The notes under the pieces are model-generated. The model saw only the letters and a program-made list of their open reading frames with translations. It ran no database searches and was not told the DNA's origin. From contig NZ_DATJPM010000024.1 of NCBI RefSeq assembly GCF_035506375.1, positions 1 to 22,507 on the forward strand: DNA of 22,507 bases, written 5' to 3'. The stretch comes from Methanocella sp. (GTDB lineage: Archaea > Halobacteriota > Methanocellia > Methanocellales > Methanocellaceae). The position numbers and the translations under genes were made by a program. Positions 1-7,035 of this stretch are shown piece after piece. Numbering within the stretch: the first letter of the stretch is position 1; the number at the start of each line of letters is the position of its first letter.

Positions 1-241
1 GCACGGAGGGCACGGAGGACTTTTATTTCCTGAAGGGGGGGGGCTGACGCCGCGCGGAGCGCCCTTGCTTACCCCTCGGAGACCCCCTTGCTTAATAATA
101 TTATCAGGAAACCGTGTCGCTTATCAGGAAGCCGTGTCGCCGTGCATCCGCCGTGCCGATCATAAAAGAAGCGCCGTGTTCGCCGTGTCGCCGTGGTGAA
201 TAATTAACCGTGCCCTCCGTGGTGCCTCCGTGCCGCCGCGG
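1..241. repeat. MITE-like palindromic repeat element, left copy (truncated by window start)
   Basis: This stretch is built from short iterations of CACGGAGG, CACGGCGACACGG and their complements around an AT-rich core containing TAATATTA. It is the reverse complement of most of 1656-1869, with a few substitutions and small indels. Its right end (about 190-241) also matches 1876-1924 in direct orientation, which identifies the terminal inverted repeat of the element. The copy carries a tandem duplication of about 20 bp near 103-142 (unit starting TATCAGGAA). It ends directly against the stop codon of the lipoprotein gene. No transposase is present, so it is non-autonomous. The family is not one I can name. 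Confidence 0.85.
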
Positions 242-757
242 TCATCCCTCGAGCCACGCGGGCATGATCTCGAGTGATTTGTTGAGCGACTCCATGCTCG
301 AATCGACGAAAGCCTGCCCCTCGCTGAAGTACGTGAGGGCGCCGCTATCATCGCCCGCCGTGGCCGAGTCGATGGACATCAGGTATTTCGACGCCGCTGA
401 ATCCATGCCTGCAGCGGTGTCTTTCATGCCCTCGGCGAAGGCGCGCTCGCTGTCGTCCCCGGCGTATGATAACATGCTATCATAATGGTCTTCGGCCTGG
501 GCGTACTCGTCTTCCGCCCTGTACATGTAAGCGGAAGCGTTCGTATAGTCATCCAGGTCCCAGAGGTAGGTGGCATTATTAAACAGGTCCCTTGCCGCGA
601 TATGGTGGCCGTACCCGAGGTGAAACTCGTTCAAATAAAGGTCCCGGGAAGCGTTCGCCGGAGGCGCCGTGCTCGTGCCCAGGCCGCCCGTACAGCCGGC
701 CAGAAGCACGGACAGGAGGACGATGGAGGCCAGTAAAAGCGTAGTTCGCGCTCGCAC
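242..757 (-). CDS. Secreted lipoprotein of unknown function
   Basis: The 171-aa protein begins with a basic N-terminus and a hydrophobic stretch ending in the lipobox LLAGC. Cys22 is therefore the probable lipid-modified residue, and the mature protein would be anchored outside the membrane. The mature part is acidic and Ala/Ser/Tyr-rich with predicted helices; I see no catalytic motif. The start is GTG at 757. A TATA-like TTTTATTC lies about 20-28 bp upstream, which would fit a leaderless or nearly leaderless transcript. It diverges from the sugar isomerase-like gene. Its stop codon (242-244) touches the repeat element with no gap. The lipoprotein assignment is firm; the role is unknown. Confidence 0.8.
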   Translation of the reverse strand: MRARTTLLLASIVLLSVLLAGCTGGLGTSTAPPANASRDLYLNEFHLGYGHHIAARDLFNNATYLWDLDDYTNASAYMYRAEDEYAQAEDHYDSMLSYAGDDSERAFAEGMKDTAAGMDSAASKYLMSIDSATAGDDSGALTYFSEGQAFVDSSMESLNKSLEIMPAWLEG

Positions 758-890
758 AAGAAATGCTCGACGTATAGAATAAAATGCTTAACCCGCTAGA
801 CGGGCGGGCTGTTGCCCGCCGGCCGTCCGTTATGGCGTGCCCGCGGCAGCGCCAACAATGTTATAGGGTATCGCGCATAAATATAATCTG
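758..890. promoter_or_regulatory. Divergent intergenic region with a perfect hairpin
   Basis: This 133-bp divergent spacer contains a perfect 7-bp stem, GGCGGGC-TGTT-GCCCGCC, at 803-820. A TATA-like sequence on the minus strand (about 777-785) suits the lipoprotein gene. A second TATA-like run, ATAAATATAA (877-886), lies only a few bases before the ATG at 891. That is too close to drive a transcript including that ATG, so the plus-strand promoter is not clear. The hairpin has no T-run, so it is more likely a leader or operator structure than a terminator. Confidence 0.45.
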
Positions 891-1655
891 ATGCAAGAAG
901 CGAAAGGTATCAGGCTGGGCTTTTCGACGCTCTCTATTTTCATGCAGCCGCCCGAGTCGTGGGCCGGGACGGCGGTTAGGGACCACTTTAACGCCATCGA
1001 GATACTCTGCGAGGGCCCCATGTGGCCCCGCTTCGGGCTCTGGAAAGATAAACTCCCGGGCATGGGCAATAACGGCCTGGAAGTGTACATGCATGCGCCG
1101 ACGGTCGACCTGAACCCGGCCAGCGTCAACCGGGGCATCCGGGAGGAGACGCTGCGGCAGCTTAACGAGACCGTCGAGATGGCGTCCAGCATCGGGGCGA
1201 GCCACGTCACGACACACCCGGGCGTCATTCACAAGCCCTTCCCCCGCATCTGGGAGATGTGCATGGAATATGCGCTGCAGGTACTGGGAGAGGCATCAGA
1301 CTACGCCAAAAGCAGGGGTATCATTTTGTCCATCGAGAACATGCCTAACCGGCCTACTTACCTCTGCACCAGCGCCCCAGAGCTCGATAAGTTCAGGCGC
1401 AGGTGCGGCTGTGGGGTCACCATCGACCTGGGCCACGCCATAACCTGCCCGGACCCGGTATCATTCCTGAAACTGGAAGGCATCTCGTATCTCCACGTCA
1501 ACGATAACAAGGGCGATAAGGACTCCCACCTCTGTCCAGGCGACGGTATCCTGGATTTAAATCTGCTAAAGATGCATGACCGCATGATCATCGAGCTGAA
1601 CGACTACAAGAACGTAATTCGGGCCCGGGACATCATACTCCGCACGCTGGGATGA
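891..1655 (+). CDS. Sugar phosphate isomerase/epimerase-like TIM-barrel protein (AP endonuclease 2 superfamily)
   Basis: The 254-aa protein follows the xylose-isomerase-like TIM-barrel pattern. Strand-end metal or catalytic motifs appear in order: MHAP, THPG, SIEN, DLGHA, LHVND, an aspartate/histidine stretch (DSHLCPGDG), and a final IELN. These match the His/Glu/Asp metal site of the family, so divalent-metal-dependent isomerase/epimerase or endonuclease IV-like chemistry is expected; the substrate cannot be told. The N-terminus (IRLGFSTLS) is where this family usually starts, supporting ATG 891, though no clear ribosome binding site precedes it. It is the divergent partner of the lipoprotein gene. 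Its TGA stop (1653-1655) directly abuts the right repeat element. Confidence 0.8.
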   Translation: MQEAKGIRLGFSTLSIFMQPPESWAGTAVRDHFNAIEILCEGPMWPRFGLWKDKLPGMGNNGLEVYMHAPTVDLNPASVNRGIREETLRQLNETVEMASSIGASHVTTHPGVIHKPFPRIWEMCMEYALQVLGEASDYAKSRGIILSIENMPNRPTYLCTSAPELDKFRRRCGCGVTIDLGHAITCPDPVSFLKLEGISYLHVNDNKGDKDSHLCPGDGILDLNLLKMHDRMIIELNDYKNVIRARDIILRTLG

Positions 1656-1924
1656 CCACGGCGGCACGGAGGCACCACGGAGGGCACGGTTAATTATTCA
1701 CCACGGCGACACGGCGAACACGGCGCTCCTTAAAAATTGATCCGGCGACACCACGGCGACACGGTTTCCTGATAATATTATTAAGCAGGGGGTCTCCGAG
1801 GGGTAAGCAAGAGCGCTCCGCGCGGCGTCAGCCCCCTTCAGGAAATAAAAGTCCTCCGTGCCCTCTGTGTCCTCCGTGGTGAATAATTAGCCGTGCCCTC
1901 CGTGGTGCGTCCGTGCCGCCGCGG
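1656..1924. repeat. MITE-like palindromic repeat element, right copy (complete)
   Basis: About 269 bp with long imperfect terminal inverted repeats. Bases 1656-1703 and the reverse complement of about 1876-1924 agree over about 48 bp with only a few mismatches (ends CCACGGCGGCACGG and CCGTGCCGCCGCGG). The interior repeats CACGGCGACACGG units and has an AT core (TAATATTA). It is in inverted orientation to the copy at 1-241. There is no ORF of its own and no obvious target-site duplication. The transcript of the upstream gene would read straight into this palindrome, which could act as a 3' structure. Confidence 0.85.
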
Positions 1925-1976
1925 TTTTTACAGGGGGCATGTCCGCCGCTTTTTACTTATTAGGTGCATGCATGAG

Positions 1977-2027
1977 AAAATATATGACTACGGACATTTA
2001 ACATTGTTTAATACTCCAGGAAACCCT
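1977..2027 (+). promoter_or_regulatory. Promoter and leader of the hydrogenase/HdrB operon
   Basis: A TATA-like AAATATATG at about 1978-1986 lies about 45 bp before the ATG at 2028. Transcription would start near 2005-2012 and leave a leader of about 20 nt containing CCAGGA, a plausible ribosome binding site. This supports the start at 2028 over the longer reading frame that opens at 1893 inside the repeat element. Confidence 0.5.
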
Positions 2028-2471
2028 ATGACCGAGGTAATCGTCCATGAGCCCGACCTGTGCACCGGCTGCCGGCAGTGCATGACGGCGTGTTCTTTTC
2101 GCAATTATAAGACCTACAATTACGATCTTTCCCTCTGCAAGGTCATCGACGGGCCGAACGGCACGTTCGTCCGGGTCTACTGCCAGCACTGCAGGGACCC
2201 AATGTGCAAGGCCGCCTGCCCCACGGGCGCCATTAGCAAGGACGAGGCCACCGGCTTCGTGACCATAGATAAGATGCTGTGTATAGGATGCAAGGCGTGC
2301 ATGTGGGCATGCCCCATTTCCATACCGCAAATGCAAAGAGGCCTCAAGGCAATGGCTAAGTGCGACATGTGTGGCGGCGATCCCGAGTGCATCAAGGTGT
2401 GCTCGGCCAAAGCCATCAAGCTCGTCTCCCGCGAGGACGCCATGAAGATCGTGGAGAGGATCAGGAAATGA
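2028..2471 (+). CDS. Four-cluster [4Fe-4S] ferredoxin subunit, CooF/HycB type
   Basis: The 147-aa protein has sixteen cysteines in four groups: C12/15/18/22, C52/55/60/64, C85/88/91/95 and C112/115/121/125. This is the polyferredoxin pattern of HycB, CooF and DMSO-reductase B subunits. In group 4 hydrogenases such a subunit wires the hydrogenase to a partner oxidoreductase or to ferredoxin. The frame is open upstream to 1893 but that part lies in the repeat element. ATG 2028 has a Shine-Dalgarno-like CCAGGA and begins the conserved N-terminus (EPDLCTGC). It overlaps the next gene by ATGA at 2468-2471. The cluster-binding role is clear; the electron partner is inferred from the neighbours. Confidence 0.88.
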   Translation: MTEVIVHEPDLCTGCRQCMTACSFRNYKTYNYDLSLCKVIDGPNGTFVRVYCQHCRDPMCKAACPTGAISKDEATGFVTIDKMLCIGCKACMWACPISIPQMQRGLKAMAKCDMCGGDPECIKVCSAKAIKLVSREDAMKIVERIRK

Positions 2472-2758
2472 AGGAGCTATATCCCTGGAGACGTCCTGTA
2501 AAGATACCGCTGCCGTCCTCCGTAAAGCCACAGCTTATCCGGCACTTCTCCATCGGGCTGCTATATCCGGTGACCGACGAGCTTATCGAGGCCAGGAAGA
2601 AGGCCAACATCGACCCGATACCTCCCACGGCCCACCGGTACCACGAGGCGGTGGACGACATACAGAAGATCGTCCGGGCGATGGATATAGACAAGAAGAT
2701 GGGTTTAGACTTGGACAAAATGGAGTACAAGTTCAATGATCGAGCAAACGGCCATTGA
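2468..2758 (+). CDS. Unknown 96-aa protein between ferredoxin and HdrB-like genes
   Basis: It starts at the ATG overlapping the previous stop (ATGA) and ends inside the next gene (overlap 2736-2758), so it is translationally coupled on both sides and probably a real subunit. It begins MKELYPWRRP and is soluble, charged and free of cysteine, with no membrane segment. The position before an HdrB-like gene is where an HdrC-type protein might be expected, but there is no cluster-binding motif. It may be an HdrC-like scaffold that lost its clusters, or an unrelated accessory protein. I do not recognise the family. Confidence 0.72.
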   Translation: MKELYPWRRPVKIPLPSSVKPQLIRHFSIGLLYPVTDELIEARKKANIDPIPPTAHRYHEAVDDIQKIVRAMDIDKKMGLDLDKMEYKFNDRANGH

Positions 2759-3644
2759 GGCCGGGAAACAGGCGGCGAAGCCGAAGTACGCGCACTTCCT
2801 GGGCTGCGTCATGCCCACTAAGATGCCCTGGGCCGAGTCGGCCATCATGAAGGTGCTGCCAAAGCTGGGCGTGGATGTCGAGTACCTCACCAGGTCCACC
2901 TGCTGCCCGAGGGCCGGCGTCTGGATATCGGTCGATAAGCGGGTCTGGCTCACTCTCGCATCCTATAATCTGCTTCAGGCGGAAGAGGCCGGAAGGGACG
3001 TCATGGTCTCCTGCAACGGGTGCTACGTCACGCTATACGAGGCTAATAAGGTCCTCCAGGAGGACCCGAAGGCGCTGGAGGAAGTCAACCACTATCTGGC
3101 ATCCGCCGGCAAGCATTACGACGCGAACGTGCGTGTCCGCCACTTACTGGAGGTCCTGTACGAGGACGTGGGGATAGACCGCATAAAGAAAGAGGCGAGA
3201 AAGCTCCCCATCCGGGTCGCCATCCACCCGGGATGCCACATGCGCATCTTCCAGGACGGCCACCTGGTGAGGTACTTCACCGAGCTGAACGAGGCGCTCG
3301 TCGACGAGGTCGTGCCCTACGGCCTTGAGCGCATGTGCTGCGGCCTGCAGGCGAACCTGGCTGACCGGGAGTTTGCCACCTACGACCGGGCAAAGCGGAA
3401 GTTCGACGCGATCAAGGCGCAAAACGTGGACGCCCTGGTCCTGGTGTGCTCCGGGTGCTACGACCAGTTCGAGCGGGCCATAGCCGCACTAAAAAAGAAG
3501 GACGGGTACAACTTCGACGTGCCAGTCATCCATCTGGCGGAGCTACTGGCGATCTCGTACGGCCTGAAGCCGGACGATTTCGGCATGCGCTACATGCGGA
3601 CTGCGCCGGTCGATAAGCTCATAGAAAAACTGGAGATCAAATAA
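2736..3644 (+). CDS. HdrB-like protein with two CCG (cysteine-rich) domains
   Basis: The 302-aa protein carries two complete CCG motifs: C24, C56-C57, C93, C96 and C167, C201-C202, C238, C241. The spacing C-x(31-33)-CC-x35-C-x2-C matches HdrB, the subunit of CoB-CoM heterodisulfide reductase that holds the two noncubane [4Fe-4S] clusters where the disulfide is reduced. Length is normal for HdrB (about 290-300 aa). It is soluble. HdrA is not next to it; a ferredoxin precedes it and hydrogenase subunits follow. It may therefore be a heterodisulfide reductase paralog fed by the hydrogenase, or a CCG protein for another disulfide, quinone-like or small-thiol substrate. Confidence 0.88.
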   Translation: MIEQTAIEAGKQAAKPKYAHFLGCVMPTKMPWAESAIMKVLPKLGVDVEYLTRSTCCPRAGVWISVDKRVWLTLASYNLLQAEEAGRDVMVSCNGCYVTLYEANKVLQEDPKALEEVNHYLASAGKHYDANVRVRHLLEVLYEDVGIDRIKKEARKLPIRVAIHPGCHMRIFQDGHLVRYFTELNEALVDEVVPYGLERMCCGLQANLADREFATYDRAKRKFDAIKAQNVDALVLVCSGCYDQFERAIAALKKKDGYNFDVPVIHLAELLAISYGLKPDDFGMRYMRTAPVDKLIEKLEIK

Positions 3645-3646
3645 TA

Positions 3647-3922
3647 ATGAAGCCATACTTCATCATCGCCATATTCATCCTGGTGGCCAGCGTGCTGGGC
3701 GCGCTATTTTTCGCCGACCGGAGCATGATCGTATTATTCTTATTCGCAGAGCTAGCCTCGCTAGTCTCGTTCTACGTCTTCTTCTCGGTCATTATCCCCT
3801 CGCTGTTCCCGGAGTACCGGAACGTGGACGAGAACTTTAACTGCGGCGCTGACGAGATATACCTGAACTCGAAAGAGATGTACGGGCCCAAGACGCCGTT
3901 CGGGGGGATGAAGGATAAGTAA
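3647..3922 (+). CDS. Small two-helix membrane protein of the hydrogenase operon
   Basis: The 91-aa protein starts two bases after the HdrB-like stop. Two hydrophobic helices are visible: about residues 4-22 and 27-50. The second contains a glutamate inside the membrane stretch (FAELASL). A hydrophilic tail with one cysteine (FNCGAD) follows. The buried glutamate recalls NuoK/HyfE/MrpC-type ion-path subunits, but those have three or more helices and I cannot establish homology. It sits directly before the catalytic subunit gene, so it is probably a membrane anchor or a reduced ion-translocating subunit. Confidence 0.75.
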   Translation: MKPYFIIAIFILVASVLGALFFADRSMIVLFLFAELASLVSFYVFFSVIIPSLFPEYRNVDENFNCGADEIYLNSKEMYGPKTPFGGMKDK

Positions 3923-3938
3923 GCTGCCCGTAAGCATC

Positions 3939-5501
3939 GTGGAGATCAGGCCTGAAGAGGTCTCCGACAGAGTTAGCGGCCTTCTCGAAAAAGGGGCCAG
4001 GATGATATACGCCTCCGGCGTGGACATGGGCGTCCAGGGCATCAAGGTAGACTACTACTTCTGCTTCGACCGGGCGACTCCCAGCCAGCATACCATCCTG
4101 AGGACGTACCTGGACCGGGAGAATCCGGTGGTGAAGTCGGTCACGCCCATCACCGATCAGGCGGACTGGTCGGAGAGAGAGCTGATCGAATTCTTAGGAG
4201 TAAAGGTCCAGGGCCACCCGAACCCGACGCATCTATGGCTACCTCTGAACTGGGACGACATGTACCTCGGGGGACAGCCGGAGGGCGATCACGAGACCGA
4301 GCGCATCAATGCTGCGCCCCCGGCCACGACGCCCCGGGAGAACATCGTGACCCTGCCGGTCACGTCCATCCCGTACGGCCCCTATCACCCGGCGTTCATC
4401 GAGAGCAACTTCCTGAAGATGTCCGTGGAGGACGAGGTCGTCAGGAAGGCGGACCTGAAGCTGGGCTTCAACCATCGCAGCGTCATCAAGCTGATGGAAC
4501 GGCGGGACTATTACAAGGACATTTTCCTCGCCGAGCGCATCTGCGGCTTCTGCAACGCCCATCACGCCCTGACTTTCGCCCATGCGGTTGAAGGGATCAC
4601 CTCTATCGAGGCCCCGAAAAAGGCGCGGCTCGCGAGGACATTATTATGCGAGATGGAGCGTATCCAGAGCCACCTGCTGGCTGTCGGACTGATCGGCGAC
4701 CTGACGGGCTTTCGCACCATGCTGATGCACTCGCTCCGCGTGAGGGAGGAGATGCAGGACAGCCTGGAGGTCGTGTCCGGCCAGAGGGTCACCCATGGGC
4801 TCATCACGCTGGGCGGCATCCGCAGGGACATCACGCCCACTCAGGCCGATTTCATACTGAATAAGCTAAAGATCATGAAAAAGTCGGTGCCCGAATTCTT
4901 CGACCAGGCGCTATCGAACGACGTGCTCATCGACAGGCTCAAGAACGTCGGCGTGCTCTCGCTCGAGAACGGCGTAAAGCTCGGCGCCGTCGGCCCGACA
5001 GCCAGGGGCAGCGGGCTTCGGATCGACGTGCGTAAGAATTCGCCCTACGATGCCTACGAGGACGTCGACTGGGACATCGTCACCGAGAACGGCTGCGACA
5101 GCCTGGCGAGGATGAAGGTCAAGATGCGGGAAGTGCTCATGTCCATGCACATCGCCGAGCAGTGCCTAGAAAAAATAAAGGTTGCGCCACAGGAGCTGGC
5201 CATGAAGGTGACCGAGCTCCCCTGCGGTGAGGCCATCGCCAGGAGCGAGCCTCCCCGGGGCGAGCTGCTCTATCACGTGGCGTCCAACGGCACGAACACG
5301 CCGGACTTCGTCCGCATCCGCGTGCCGACGTTCCTTACCGCCCACATCATGCTCCGGCTCATCCAGGGCGGCTGGGTGGGCGACGTGCCCGCCATCATCG
5401 GGAGCATCGACCCTTGCTTCTCCTGCACCGACCGGGTCACCATCGTAAAGAATAACCGGAAGAGCGTCGTCGACATGAGAGCGCTGGGAGGCAGGCAGTG
5501 A
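3939..5501 (+). CDS. [NiFe] hydrogenase group 4 large subunit, NuoC-NuoD (HycE-like) fusion
   Basis: The 520-aa protein fuses an N-terminal 30-kDa/NuoC-like domain (about 1-125) to a 49-kDa/NuoD-like catalytic domain. Both [NiFe] ligand motifs are intact: RICGFCNAHH (C202, C205) and DPCFSCTDR (C493, C496). It should therefore bind the Ni-Fe(CN)2CO site and oxidise or evolve H2; it is not a Complex I-like subunit that lost nickel. The fusion resembles HycE of formate hydrogenlyase rather than the split subunits of Ech. The start is uncertain: GTG 3939 is the only conventional start after the in-frame stop at 3909, yet the frame reads sensibly upstream (KLPVSIVEI), so a non-standard start is possible. 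Confidence 0.9.
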   Translation: MEIRPEEVSDRVSGLLEKGARMIYASGVDMGVQGIKVDYYFCFDRATPSQHTILRTYLDRENPVVKSVTPITDQADWSERELIEFLGVKVQGHPNPTHLWLPLNWDDMYLGGQPEGDHETERINAAPPATTPRENIVTLPVTSIPYGPYHPAFIESNFLKMSVEDEVVRKADLKLGFNHRSVIKLMERRDYYKDIFLAERICGFCNAHHALTFAHAVEGITSIEAPKKARLARTLLCEMERIQSHLLAVGLIGDLTGFRTMLMHSLRVREEMQDSLEVVSGQRVTHGLITLGGIRRDITPTQADFILNKLKIMKKSVPEFFDQALSNDVLIDRLKNVGVLSLENGVKLGAVGPTARGSGLRIDVRKNSPYDAYEDVDWDIVTENGCDSLARMKVKMREVLMSMHIAEQCLEKIKVAPQELAMKVTELPCGEAIARSEPPRGELLYHVASNGTNTPDFVRIRVPTFLTAHIMLRLIQGGWVGDVPAIIGSIDPCFSCTDRVTIVKNNRKSVVDMRALGGRQ

Positions 5502-6448
5502 TCGATCCGGCCTGGCTCAACCCTCTCATCGCCTTCGCCGTGGGCATAGTGCTGTCCTTCAACCTGAGAAAGGTCTTTGCCCGCGTCCAGTCGCGCCGGG
5601 GCCCCCTGCTATGGATGCCTGCCGCATGGCAGGATATTAATCATTCCAAGCTCCTGCAGCCGTTATACGATATCGTCAAGCTGTTCTCGAAACAGACCCT
5701 CATTCCGCATACGTCCACCGCGCTTTTCATCTGGGGCCCGGTCCTCGCCTTAATATGCGCTCTCAGCGTCACGCTCTTCGTTCCAGTGGCCGGGAACGCG
5801 TTCGACTACAGCTTCAGCCTCGTCGTTATCTTCTATCTGCTGATCTTCGTCACGCTATTCGTCATCATGGGCGGCATATCGAGCGCGTCGCTCTTTGCGG
5901 CCATGGGGGGCGTACGGGAGGTTGAGCTGATGCTGGCCAACGAGATACCCTTCATCCTGGGCACCTTTGCCCTCGCCATCACCTATAATACTCTGTCCGT
6001 CAGGGATATGATGGGGTTTAACCTGCTGGTTAACCCGCTGGCGGCCATCGCCGTTTTCATCGCCATCCTCGTGAAGCTGCACGTCAAGCCGTTCGACATC
6101 CCCGAGGCGGAGTCGGAGATCGTCGGCGGGCTGACCACCGAGTACAGCGGCAAGCTGCTCGGCGTCCTGGAAACCGTCAAGCTCGTAATGCTATTCACGC
6201 TGTCCGCCATGTTCGTTGACCTGTTTCTGTGGGTGCCGTCGGCCGGGCTCATGTCCTGGGCCATTTTCATCCTGGCCATCCTGCTGGTGAGCGGGGCAAT
6301 CGGACTCACGAACGCCCTGTTCGCCCGCTTCCGGATCGACCAGGCCACGAAGTGGCTCTTCAAGGTATCGACGCTGATCTCGCTGCTGGCCATCGGATGG
6401 GCGTTCGTCGGGCCATACGTCCTGTCGTATGTCGGAGGGGTCATATGA
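5498..6448 (+). CDS. NuoH/HycD-like membrane subunit of group 4 hydrogenase
   Basis: The 316-aa protein has about eight hydrophobic helices and carries the signature of the NuoH family: KPFDIPEAESEIVGG followed by an acidic/Gly stretch (TEYSGKLLG). This subunit anchors the hydrogenase arm in the membrane and forms the entry to the ion path. The start is GTG at 5498, overlapping the preceding stop (GTGA), so translation is coupled. Length matches EchB/HycD/NuoH. Its stop overlaps the next start (ATGA, 6445-6448). No NuoL/M/N homologue follows. Confidence 0.9.
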   Translation: MIDPAWLNPLIAFAVGIVLSFNLRKVFARVQSRRGPLLWMPAAWQDINHSKLLQPLYDIVKLFSKQTLIPHTSTALFIWGPVLALICALSVTLFVPVAGNAFDYSFSLVVIFYLLIFVTLFVIMGGISSASLFAAMGGVREVELMLANEIPFILGTFALAITYNTLSVRDMMGFNLLVNPLAAIAVFIAILVKLHVKPFDIPEAESEIVGGLTTEYSGKLLGVLETVKLVMLFTLSAMFVDLFLWVPSAGLMSWAIFILAILLVSGAIGLTNALFARFRIDQATKWLFKVSTLISLLAIGWAFVGPYVLSYVGGVI

Positions 6449-7035
6449 GCGTGGCAGGGAAGCTGAAAGCCTTCGGCGAGCTGGCCATGAACTTTTTCCA
6501 GAAGCCCGTGACCGTCAGGGAGGGCTACGGCTTTACCGCGGACAATTTCCGCTGGCTCCCCCGCCGGAATGCGGACCTGTGCACGGGCTGCGGTGCCTGT
6601 AACGAGCGCTGCTCCAGCGGCGCCACGAGCCTCACCGACGCGAACGGCGTGCGGACCGTCTCCATCGACGGCTTACGCTGTATCTTCTGCGGCCGGTGCG
6701 CCGACGTGTGCCCCGAGAAGGCCCTGGAGCTGACCCTCGAGCCGAAGAAGGACGGCGAGTCGGACACGCAGCGCGTCAGCCTCTCCCGGGGCTCCGAGGA
6801 GCCGAGGCCGACCGTGGACACGCAGCTAAAACTCCAGAAGTGCCGCATCTGCGGCGAGTACATGCCCGCCACGGAAAAGTATCTGGCCGTGGTGAAGGAA
6901 AGGACGCTGAAGAACCTGAAGCCGGAGACCGCCGCCATTATCGAAAAAGATATGGAGAAGTACCTGACCGTATGCGTGAACTGCCGGCGGAAGTACAGCC
7001 TGGAGTGGGACACGCACCCGAGGAAGTTCATATGA
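6445..7035 (+). CDS. NuoI/HycF-like two-[4Fe-4S] ferredoxin subunit with extra C-terminal Cys pairs
   Basis: The 196-aa protein begins at the ATG overlapping the NuoH-like stop. Two [4Fe-4S] motifs are present: C46/49/52/56 and C79/82/85/89. The first lacks the usual proline after the last cysteine (CSSG); the second keeps it (CPEK). After a charged linker there are two more CxxC pairs (C133/C136 and C177/C180), which could form a zinc ribbon or a rubredoxin-like iron site. The core subunit passes electrons between the small-subunit cluster and the outer ferredoxin. The tail is longer than in minimal EchF-type subunits, and its role is unknown. Confidence 0.88.
   Translation: MSVAGKLKAFGELAMNFFQKPVTVREGYGFTADNFRWLPRRNADLCTGCGACNERCSSGATSLTDANGVRTVSIDGLRCIFCGRCADVCPEKALELTLEPKKDGESDTQRVSLSRGSEEPRPTVDTQLKLQKCRICGEYMPATEKYLAVVKERTLKNLKPETAAIIEKDMEKYLTVCVNCRRKYSLEWDTHPRKFI

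Noticed and set aside
877..886. TATA box for the isomerase-like gene
   Set aside because: It lies only about 5-14 bp before the ATG, too close for a transcript that includes the start.
1..1924. Composite transposon carrying the two genes
   Set aside because: No transposase and no target-site duplication are visible; only a possible passive bracket can be claimed.
1893..2027. N-terminal extension of the ferredoxin frame into the repeat element
   Set aside because: The extension reads through element DNA and its leader, while ATG 2028 has a ribosome binding site and begins the conserved N-terminus.
2736..3644. GlpC or succinate dehydrogenase/lactate utilisation CCG protein
   Set aside because: Both CCG motifs have HdrB spacing and length, and there is no N-terminal ferredoxin domain as in GlpC/HdrD; a non-Hdr substrate remains possible.
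3939..5501. Complex I/Fpo NuoD subunit without nickel
   Set aside because: All four Ni-Fe cysteines are present (C202, C205, C493, C496), so it is a true hydrogenase-type subunit.
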